Origin: Nitriliruptoraceae bacterium
Lineage (GTDB): Bacteria; Actinomycetota; Nitriliruptoria; Nitriliruptorales; Nitriliruptoraceae
Length of the DNA stretch: 6,931 nucleotides
Assembly (NCBI GenBank): GCA_007125475.1
Contig: SLDB01000179.1
Coordinates: 1-6,931 of the forward strand
Direction of reading: 5' to 3'
Below the pieces are notes generated by a model. It was not told the origin of the DNA, ran no database searches, and saw only the letters and a list, made by a program, of their open reading frames with translations. Within the stretch, counting starts at the first letter, position 1. Each line of letters opens with the position of its first letter. This document shows positions 1-5,318 of this stretch, piece after piece. The position numbers were made by a program, and so were the translations under genes.

Positions 1-1601
1 TCGGTGGGCGTCGCGCCGTCCAGGGCGGCGTCGCGTTCGCGGCGTGCCTCCTCGGCGGTTCGCCGGGCGTCGTGGCGCCGCCGTGCCGCGGCCTCGGCCT
101 CGGCCAGGTCACCCACGCCGGCCGTGGCCAGTGCCTCGGTGAGGCGGGAGACGGCGTCGCGGTGGGCGGCGACCGCGTCGTCGGTGCCGGCGCCCGAGCG
201 GACCTCGAGCTCACCGACCTCGTCGATCCGCAGCGTCCGCCGGCCCTGTACCCGCCAGCGGCGATCGGCCCCTGCGGCGAGGTGCTCGGAACCTTCCTCG
301 GTGCGCACGTGCAGGTCGCGGACCGCGGTGAGGCGCACCTCGGGGCTGGCGGCGTCGAGGACGGCCTCGGTGCGGGTCACCTCGGTCTGGGCGGCGCGCA
401 GCAGGTCGAGGACCTCGTCGTCGACGCCGTTGTGGCTGAGTCGGTCCTCGGCGTCGTGGAGGCGGTCGGCCGCGGCGACGGCCCGTTCCAGCCGGGATCT
501 CAGCGTGATGAGCGCCGCCTCGTCGTGGAGGTGGTCGAGGTCGGCCTGCGCGGCCTCCCGGCGGGCCCGGGCCCGTTGCGCGCGCTGCCGGGCGGTCTCC
601 AGGCCCCGGTGGGCGGTGTCGAGGCGCTCGGCGGCCCCTTCACCGGCCCGGTTCGCGGCGTCGAGCTCCCCGGCGAGACGCTCGATCTCGGACTCGACGC
701 CGGTGAGCTCCTCGGCGAGGGCCCGTCGCCGGTCGTGGCGGCGACGGACCTCCTCGAGCCGGTTGCGGGCCTCGGCGTCGCGGCGTTCGCGCTCGGTGAC
801 GCGATCGGTGAGGGCGGCGACCTCGGCGAGGCGCCCGGCGTGCTCGGCGACCCGCGCCTCGGCGTCCTCGGCCTGATCCCGCAGGCGGGGGAGGAGCCGG
901 GCGAGGTTGTCGGCGTGGTCGATGTCGGCGGCAAGGCTCGACCGCCGTTCGTCGATCGCGGCCAACTCGGCGCGGTGATCGGCGACCGCGGTGCGGGCGT
1001 CGCGGAGCAACGGCTTCTCGCCGCCGGTCTTCGGGGTGAAGTAGCGCTCGTACTCCCGGCGGACGAGCTCGAGGACGCCGAGCTCGGCCTCACCGATCGC
1101 GCCGGCGTCGTGCCCGGTCGCCAGCGCCGAGGCGAGCCCGGTCGTGCCGCCCGGGCCGGTCTGTTCGAGGCCCTCGGCCTGCCGCAGGCGCATCGACGTC
1201 CACAGGTGGACGTCGAGGTGCTCGTCGAGGATCGCCGTGACGCGGTCGTGCGCCTCGTCGCCGGTGAGGTTCTCGCCCCGCGGCGAGGTGACGCTGAGCT
1301 CGGTGGCCGGGCGGCGCAGGAACCGCTTGCGGTACACCAGCCGGTGTTCACCGACCTGCAGCTCGGCTTCGACCTCGGGGGCCTCGTCGAGGTCGACGGT
1401 GGCGAGGCTGCGGACGTCGGCGTTCCGGCTGCGGTCGCGGTACCACAGCAACGCGTCGAGGGCGTCGCCGAGGGTGCTCTTCCCGGCCTCGTTGGGTCCT
1501 TCGACGATCACGACGCCGGTGGACGTCACCCCGTCCGAGAACGTCAGCGAACGTTCGGACACCCCGCGGACGTTGTGGAGCGTGAGCCGGTGCAGCCTCA
1601 C
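1..1601 (-). CDS. SbcC/Rad50/YhaN-like coiled-coil AAA ATPase, cut at its 3' end by the window edge
   Basis: ATPase partner of the SbcD-like nuclease encoded just upstream; by family knowledge such proteins clamp DNA ends and drive ATP-dependent nuclease opening. The frame is open from a GTG at 1601 to the left edge (533 codons). Residues 1-45 form a beta strand and a P-loop, GPNEAGKST at 35-43 (Walker A). Gln141 in MRLRQAEGLEQ fits the Q-loop. Residues of about 180-415 are an Arg/Glu/Ala/Leu-rich coiled coil. Residues of about 419-470 are beta-rich and break the coil, which then resumes. No cysteine occurs in the visible part, so no CxxC zinc hook is seen. The signature motif, Walker B and second half of the head lie outside the window. 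The start is chosen because it overlaps the sbcD-like stop as GTGA, which implies translational coupling; the Shine-Dalgarno is weak. I am confident of the family; the exact subfamily (SbcC versus YhaN) is inferred. Confidence 0.9.
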   Translation of the reverse strand, partial: MRLHRLTLHNVRGVSERSLTFSDGVTSTGVVIVEGPNEAGKSTLGDALDALLWYRDRSRNADVRSLATVDLDEAPEVEAELQVGEHRLVYRKRFLRRPATELSVTSPRGENLTGDEAHDRVTAILDEHLDVHLWTSMRLRQAEGLEQTGPGGTTGLASALATGHDAGAIGEAELGVLELVRREYERYFTPKTGGEKPLLRDARTAVADHRAELAAIDERRSSLAADIDHADNLARLLPRLRDQAEDAEARVAEHAGRLAEVAALTDRVTERERRDAEARNRLEEVRRRHDRRRALAEELTGVESEIERLAGELDAANRAGEGAAERLDTAHRGLETARQRAQRARARREAAQADLDHLHDEAALITLRSRLERAVAAADRLHDAEDRLSHNGVDDEVLDLLRAAQTEVTRTEAVLDAASPEVRLTAVRDLHVRTEEGSEHLAAGADRRWRVQGRRTLRIDEVGELEVRSGAGTDDAVAAHRDAVSRLTEALATAGVGDLAEAEAAARRRHDARRTAEEARRERDAALDGATPT

Positions 1602-2728
1602 CGCCGCACCACCGTTCGGTAGAGCAGTGACAGTGCGTCACCGGCCTGCCGGGCGTCGTCGCCGCCGGCGGTGGTGCGCGCGCGGAGCTCCTCGACCGCC
1701 TCGGCCACGAACCCTCCGACCTCCATCGCGTCGAGGTCGTCCTCGTCGGGGACCGCGACCAGGTCGGCGTGCCGCTCCCACGGCTCGATCGCGGCGTACG
1801 TCTCGGCGGCCGCAGCCAGGGCGTCGTCGAGGCGTGCCCGGTCGCGCAGGGCCAGGGCACCACGCAGCGCGAGCTTCACGATCGTGTGCGGCTTGTCCTC
1901 GGGCTCGTCGAGCCAGCGCAGCACGACGTCGAGATCCGCGGTCGAGGCGACGTCGAACACCGCCTGGCGGAACCGCCACCGCCCCACACGGTGGGTGGTG
2001 ACCTCGGCGACGTCCGCGTCGAGGTCGACGACCAGGGCGTTGCCCGGGTCGTGTTCGACGTAGGCGGTGGGCTCGGGTGCGCCGGCGAACCACACCCGAC
2101 CGCTCGCCCCGACGGATGTGGTCGAGTGGCGGTCGCCGAGGGCGATGTAGTCGGCCCGGCCGTCGTCCACCGCGGCGTCGAGTTCCGCGGCACGCAGCAC
2201 CCCGGCCTGGTCGAAGTCGCCGCCGGCGGCGTCGACGCCGCCGTGGGCGAGGAGGACGCGGTGCCCGTTGGAGGGGGCGAGACCGGTGAGGACCTCGGTG
2301 AGCGGGTTGGCAGGCGGGCGCTTCACCGGCCAGGGCGCGCCGACGACCTCGACCCCCTCAGCGACGGCGATAGGCGCGGTGTCGGTGACGACGTGCACCT
2401 GCGGCGGTCGGTTCCGCGTGAAGTCCGCACCGACGTAGACGCTGCCGGCGTCGAGGGGGTCGTGGTTCCCCGGCAGCAGCAGGACGGGGATGTCGGGGAA
2501 GCCGCGGAGGACGTCGAGGGTGCGCAGCACCGTGCGGCGGTCGACCTGGTTGTCGTCGAACACGTCCCCGGCGACGACGACGAACTCCGCCGAGGAGTCG
2601 GCGGCGAGGCGCCCGATCGCGGCGACGGCCTCGAGGCGGTCCTGGCTGAACCGGCTCTGGGCGTCCGCGTCCAGGAACTGACGGCGCATCCCGAGCTGCC
2701 AGTCGGCGGTGTGGACGAACCTGGTCAC
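1598..2728 (-). CDS. SbcD/Mre11/YhaO-like metallophosphoesterase (DNA repair exonuclease subunit)
   Basis: Predicted metal-dependent DNA nuclease of the calcineurin-like phosphoesterase fold, 376 aa with the GTG start at 2728. Motifs in order: HTADWQLG (Asp9, with Gln11 where classical SbcD has His), GDVFDD (Asp55), GNHD (Asn88, His89), AHGG (His162) and LGDRHS (Asp199, His201, where many relatives have GHxH). FAGAPEPT follows, as in SbcD proteins (SGxPEPT-like). The C-terminal 150 residues fit the capping and ATPase-binding region. The GTG is preferred over an upstream in-frame ATG at 2908 because GGGAGGG (2735-2741) sits 6 nt before it and the phosphoesterase domain begins at residue 3. The 60-residue extension would be low-complexity and would swallow the candidate promoter. 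The gene overlaps the ATPase gene by 4 nt and the two surely act together. Gln11 and Asp199 look like a subfamily trait rather than damage, since all other ligands are intact. Confidence 0.92.
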   Translation of the reverse strand: MTRFVHTADWQLGMRRQFLDADAQSRFSQDRLEAVAAIGRLAADSSAEFVVVAGDVFDDNQVDRRTVLRTLDVLRGFPDIPVLLLPGNHDPLDAGSVYVGADFTRNRPPQVHVVTDTAPIAVAEGVEVVGAPWPVKRPPANPLTEVLTGLAPSNGHRVLLAHGGVDAAGGDFDQAGVLRAAELDAAVDDGRADYIALGDRHSTTSVGASGRVWFAGAPEPTAYVEHDPGNALVVDLDADVAEVTTHRVGRWRFRQAVFDVASTADLDVVLRWLDEPEDKPHTIVKLALRGALALRDRARLDDALAAAAETYAAIEPWERHADLVAVPDEDDLDAMEVGGFVAEAVEELRARTTAGGDDARQAGDALSLLYRTVVRR

Positions 2729-2734
2729 CGGCTG

Positions 2735-2741
2735 CCCTCCC
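2735..2741 (-). promoter_or_regulatory. Ribosome binding site deciding the GTG start of the SbcD-like gene
   Basis: On the minus strand this reads GGGAGGG, 6 nt before the GTG at 2728. No comparable site precedes the in-frame ATG at 2908, so this site supports the shorter protein. Confidence 0.75.
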
Positions 2742-2767
2742 GGGAACTGGCTGGTGGATGTCGTGTC

Positions 2768-2803
2768 GGTGGATGCATCGGCGGATGCATCGGTGGATGC
2801 CGA
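2768..2803. repeat. Three 12-bp tandem repeats with GATGCATC palindromes in the leader of the SbcD-like gene
   Basis: On the plus strand the units are GGTGGATGCATC (2768-2779), GGCGGATGCATC (2780-2791) and a degenerate GGTGGATGCCGA (2792-2803). A further GGTGGATG at 2753-2760 is out of register by 3 bp. The first two units each hold the perfect 8-bp palindrome GATGCATC (2772-2779 and 2784-2791). They lie between the candidate -10 box (2814-2819, minus strand) and the GTG start at 2728, so inside the predicted 5' untranslated leader. They could be an operator, an RNA element, or plain slippage repeats; the sequence does not decide. Confidence 0.7.
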
Positions 2804-2813
2804 GCGTGATGGG

Positions 2814-2819
2814 ACCCTA
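2814..2819 (-). promoter_or_regulatory. Candidate -10 box for the sbcD-sbcC-like operon
   Basis: The minus strand reads TAGGGT, fitting the TANNNT form of actinobacterial housekeeping -10 boxes. The predicted transcript start is near 2807, giving a leader of about 80 nt. No convincing -35 (TTGACA-like) is found 16-18 nt upstream. The same hexamer serves the divergent stress-protein gene at 2928-2933. Confidence 0.35.
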
Positions 2820-2927
2820 CCGACGGGGTGGGACATCGCCGGCCGGTCCGGGTCGCCGGTCGGGGTGTGGTCGGTGGTCCCGTCGGTCAGGGCCGTTCGG
2901 CAGGTCACGGTCGGTGTCGGTGCGGCC

Positions 2928-2933
2928 TAGGGT
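2928..2933 (+). promoter_or_regulatory. Candidate -10 box for the universal stress protein gene
   Basis: TAGGGT in the context CGGCCTAGGGTGG. A transcript start near 2940 would give a leader of about 65 nt before the ATG at 3005. The -35 position (about 2905-2910, TCACGG) is poor. The rest of the 2729-3004 gap is G/T-rich simple sequence with many GGTC/GGTG words and no other feature I can support. Confidence 0.35.
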
Positions 2934-3004
2934 GGCGCTGGTGACGAGCACCGCCGGTGCCCGGGTCCGGGCCACCGCGGCGGAGAGACGGCGAGGAGTC
3001 GGTG

Positions 3005-3478
3005 ATGAGCAGGATCGTGGTCGGTGTGGACGGGTCGGACGAGTCGCGGCACGCCCTGGCGTGGGCGGTGCAGGAGGCGCGGCTGCGGGAGGCGGACCTG
3101 GAGGTCGTGTACGCCTACGAGTACACCCCGGCCTGGCAGCTCTACGGCTACGAGGGCGTCTCGGCGGCGCAGATGGACGCGCTGGCGGCCGAGGACGAGG
3201 TCGCCCAGCAGGAGGCCCACGACCGGGCCGAGGAGCTGCTCAAGGGCATGGTCGCCGAGCTCGGCGACGCCGGGAACATCGAGGTCACCACGACGGCGAT
3301 CACCGATCGCCGGCCGGCGGCGGCCCTCGTCGGCCGGGCCGAGGGCGCCGACATGCTCGTGGTCGGCTCCCGGGGCCGGGGCGGGTTCTCGGGGCTCCTC
3401 CTGGGTTCGGTGAGCCAGCAGGTCGCGACCCACGCCGCCTGCCCGGTGGTGATCATCACCCGGCCGGAGACCGACTGA
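3005..3478 (+). CDS. Universal stress protein, UspA family, single domain with ATP-binding motif
   Basis: Cytosolic stress-response protein of 157 aa, a normal single-domain size. It starts MSRIVVGVDGSDES, the first beta strand and the loop whose Asp9 contacts nucleotide in ATP-binding members. Residues 121-137 read GSRGRGGFSGLLLGSVS, matching the G-x2-G-x9-G-S/T nucleotide-binding signature, so this is predicted to be an ATP-binding type. The end, ACPVVIITRP, is the usual last strand. The ATG at 3005 is chosen because GAGGAG (2993-2998) lies 6 nt upstream and the fold begins at residue 3; a GTG at 3002 is also in frame. The gene is divergent from the SbcD-like gene and converges with the hydrolase gene, overlapping its 3' end by 23 bp. 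No regulator-specific site is recognised, and the exact stress role cannot be read from sequence. Confidence 0.95.
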   Translation: MSRIVVGVDGSDESRHALAWAVQEARLREADLEVVYAYEYTPAWQLYGYEGVSAAQMDALAAEDEVAQQEAHDRAEELLKGMVAELGDAGNIEVTTTAITDRRPAAALVGRAEGADMLVVGSRGRGGFSGLLLGSVSQQVATHAACPVVIITRPETD

Positions 3479-4406
3479 CCGGTCCCGCACCGTCGCCCGG
3501 ATGCGCCGGTCCGGCGCTCCGGAGCGAACGCACCGCGGCCAGCAGGGCGTCGGGTCGCTCCCGTGGCAGGAAGTGGCCGGCGCCGGCGACGACGTGACGC
3601 GGGGTGCCGCGGGGGAACAACCCCTCCTGGCCCAGTGAGCGCGCCGGTGGGGCGACGGTGTCCTCGGCACCGTGGAGCACGACGGTCGGGACGGTGATCG
3701 GCGGCCGCTGGGCGAGGAGGGCCTCGGTGGCGGCGAACCGTGGTTCGCCACGGGCGTGACCCCAACGGTGCCGGTAGGAGTGCAGCACCACGTCGACGAA
3801 GTCGTCGTTGTCGAACGACCCGGCGGTGGTGTCGAACTCGGCGTCGGTGAACCGCCACGTCGGCGACCACTCACGCCACAGCGCGCGGGCGATCTCCCGG
3901 CGGTGTGCGGTCAACCCGGCGTGGCCCGGCTCGGTGGCGAAGTACCACTGGTACCAGTGGGCCCGGGCCTGGTCGACGGGGGCCGGCGGCGGGAGCCGCA
4001 GCGTGTCCTGGACGTTGTAGCCGGTGACGGTGACGAGTCCGGCGACGCGCTCGGGGGAGAGGATCGCCGCGATGCAGGCGGCGCGGCCGCCCCAGTCGTA
4101 CCCGGCCAGCACCGCCCGGTCGACGTCGAGGGCGTCGAGGAGGTCGAGGACGTCGGTGGCGATCGCCGACTGCTGCGCGGTGCGCCGCACCCACGGATCG
4201 AGGAACCGCGTCGGGCCGTACCCCCGCAGGTACGGCACCAGCACCCGGGCACCGTCGTCGGCGAGGTCGTCGACGACCCCGTCGTAGGCCCGGACGTCGT
4301 CCGGGAAGCCGTGCAGGAGCATCACCACCTCGCCGTCGGGCGGTCCGTGCTCCTCGAGGGCCACCTCGAGGACCGGGGTGCGAACGGTGGTCGTCGTGGT
4401 GGTCAC
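3456..4406 (-). CDS. Alpha/beta-hydrolase fold enzyme with epoxide-hydrolase signatures
   Basis: Predicted 316-aa hydrolase. HGFP (32-35) matches the HGxP oxyanion motif of epoxide hydrolases. RGYG lies at 61-64. The nucleophile elbow GYDWGG (102-107) places Asp104 as nucleophile, as in epoxide hydrolases and haloalkane dehalogenases rather than Ser esterases. LHGAEDTVAP gives acid Asp249 and AGAGHF gives His278, completing the triad. The lid contains WYQWYF (151-156) and HSYRHRWG (209-216), whose tyrosines (Tyr152 or Tyr155, and Tyr211) could be the epoxide-polarising pair. No signal peptide is seen, so it is cytosolic. The GTG at 4406 overlaps the methyltransferase stop as GTGA and follows GGAGGAG (4409-4415). 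The protein starts with six Thr in a row after the initiator, and the last 18 or so residues form a loose Gly/Pro/Ser tail. The substrate is unknown, and haloacetate or haloalkane dehalogenation is a less likely alternative. Confidence 0.9.
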   Translation of the reverse strand: MTTTTTTVRTPVLEVALEEHGPPDGEVVMLLHGFPDDVRAYDGVVDDLADDGARVLVPYLRGYGPTRFLDPWVRRTAQQSAIATDVLDLLDALDVDRAVLAGYDWGGRAACIAAILSPERVAGLVTVTGYNVQDTLRLPPPAPVDQARAHWYQWYFATEPGHAGLTAHRREIARALWREWSPTWRFTDAEFDTTAGSFDNDDFVDVVLHSYRHRWGHARGEPRFAATEALLAQRPPITVPTVVLHGAEDTVAPPARSLGQEGLFPRGTPRHVVAGAGHFLPRERPDALLAAVRSLRSAGPAHPGDGAGPVSRSPAG

Positions 4407-5296
4407 GTCTCCTCCGTCGTCCGGGGGGTGTACACGGCGACCTCGACGTCGCCGGTGACCGTCTGCGGCCATTCGAGGCGTTGAAGGCCGGTCGTGAGTG
4501 CCCGCGGATCGAGGTGGTGCGCGCTCGGCCCCATCGTCGCGACCGCCATGGCGACGCTGCGGTCCAGGGACATCTCCCACGTCAACGGCCGTCCCTCGCG
4601 CCGCGTGAACCGGTCGGCGAGTTCGTCGTCGACACGTCGGGTCTTCTCCGGATCGACCCCGAGGAGCCCGAGTGCCCGGGTGAGCTCGCCGAGATGACCG
4701 GGGCGCGGCGTGACGAGGACCAGGACCCCGGTGGGGGCCAGGATCCGGGCGAACTCGGCCCCGTTGCGGGGGGCGAACACGTCCAGGAGGAGGTCGACGG
4801 CGTCGTCGGCGATCGGCAGCCCGGCCCACACGTCGGCGACGATCGCGGTGATCGCCGGGTGGGCCCGGGCGGCCCGCCGGGCCGCGTAGCGCGAGGCGTC
4901 GACCGCGATGCCGTGGTGGTCTCCCAAGGCCTCGAGGATCCGCGCCAGGTGCACCCCCGGTCCGGCGCCGACGTCGACGATGAGGCGTTGCTCACCGGCG
5001 GCGGGGGCGAGGTGGTCCCGGGCCACCTCCACGAGGTGGTCGGTGAGCGGGGCGTACACGCCGGCCTCGGCCACCTCGAGGCGCCGGGCCACCATCGCGG
5101 CGTCGTCACCGGCCGGCATCCGCGTGGTGCCCAGGTTCAGGTAGCCCTGACGGGCGGCGTCGAACCGGTGGCCGTTGCCGCACACGACCCCGGAGGGATC
5201 CGTCGCGAGGTGATCACGGCAGTGGGGGCAGCGCAGCGCCGCGATCCCCGGGGTCGTGGGAGACACGCCGGGTTCACGGGGGCGTCCACGGGTCAC
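4403..5296 (-). CDS. rlmA: RlmA/TlrB-type 23S rRNA (guanine-N1-)-methyltransferase
   Basis: SAM-dependent enzyme expected to methylate N1 of a guanine in helix 35 of 23S rRNA (G745 by RlmA-I, G748 by RlmA-II/TlrB; E. coli numbering). With the GTG at 5296 it has 297 aa. An N-terminal zinc site is formed by Cys23, Cys26, Cys39 and His43 (CPHC then CGNGH), followed by FDAARQGYLNL and PAGDDAAMVARR, which are characteristic of RlmA. SAM motif I is VDVGAGPGVH (107-116), Asp133 ends strand 2, and VADVW (153-157) and VFAPRN (173-178) follow. FAPRN resembles the Gram-positive branch, so G748 is the likelier target (inference). In TlrB this modification contributes to tylosin resistance together with another methyltransferase; alone it is not proof of resistance. 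The start is uncertain: GTG codons at 5302, 5296 and 5266 are all in frame and none has a clear Shine-Dalgarno. 5266 gives 287 aa, closer to known family sizes. The gene follows the carboxylase stop by 16 nt and is coupled to the hydrolase by GTGA. Confidence 0.9.
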   Translation of the reverse strand: MTRGRPREPGVSPTTPGIAALRCPHCRDHLATDPSGVVCGNGHRFDAARQGYLNLGTTRMPAGDDAAMVARRLEVAEAGVYAPLTDHLVEVARDHLAPAAGEQRLIVDVGAGPGVHLARILEALGDHHGIAVDASRYAARRAARAHPAITAIVADVWAGLPIADDAVDLLLDVFAPRNGAEFARILAPTGVLVLVTPRPGHLGELTRALGLLGVDPEKTRRVDDELADRFTRREGRPLTWEMSLDRSVAMAVATMGPSAHHLDPRALTTGLQRLEWPQTVTGDVEVAVYTPRTTEET

Positions 5297-5318
5297 GGGC
5301 ACGACGCCGGGTTCACGG
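5265..5318. repeat. 15-bp direct repeat across the carboxylase/methyltransferase junction
   Basis: ACGCCGGGTTCACGG occurs exactly at 5265-5279 and 5304-5318, a period of 39 bp (13 codons). The right copy contains the carboxylase stop codon; the left copy overlaps an alternative methyltransferase start. Read on the minus strand in the methyltransferase frame, both encode the same REPGV-type pentapeptide. It is likely a small in-frame duplication that moved the junction, or an accident of GC-rich sequence. Confidence 0.65.

Noticed and set aside
72..1622. Long plus-strand open frame (516 codons) opposite the ATPase gene
   Set aside because: It uses the same triplets as the ATPase gene read in reverse. 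Its openness follows from GC-rich codons, and the product is Gly/Val/Leu/Glu-rich without a recognisable domain, whereas the minus strand has a Walker A motif.
2753..2803. CRISPR-like array
   Set aside because: The units are only 12 bp and adjoin directly without unique spacers, and no cas gene is present.
1769..2809. Plus-strand open frame (346 codons) opposite the SbcD-like gene
   Set aside because: It is an antisense shadow of a gene with all phosphoesterase motifs; no family features of its own.
2729..2908. N-terminal extension of the SbcD-like protein to an ATG at 2908
   Set aside because: The extension is low-complexity Thr/Ser/Asp/Pro, includes the repeats and the candidate -10 box, and lacks a ribosome site; the GTG at 2728 has a good one.
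3479..3520. Rho-independent terminator after the stress protein gene
   Set aside because: No stable hairpin with a T tract is visible, and the stretch codes for the C-terminal end of the hydrolase on the other strand.
3672..4484. Plus-strand open frame (270 codons) opposite the hydrolase gene
   Set aside because: Low-complexity Gly/Val/Arg translation, no domain, and it lies opposite a full alpha/beta hydrolase.
4407..4829. Upstream extension of the hydrolase frame to 4829
   Set aside because: It runs through the methyltransferase gene as Arg/Pro-rich sequence; the GTG at 4406 has a ribosome site and the GTGA overlap.
5313..5316. GTGA at the carboxylase stop as a coupled start for the methyltransferase
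   Set aside because: That GTG is out of the methyltransferase frame, so it cannot be its start.
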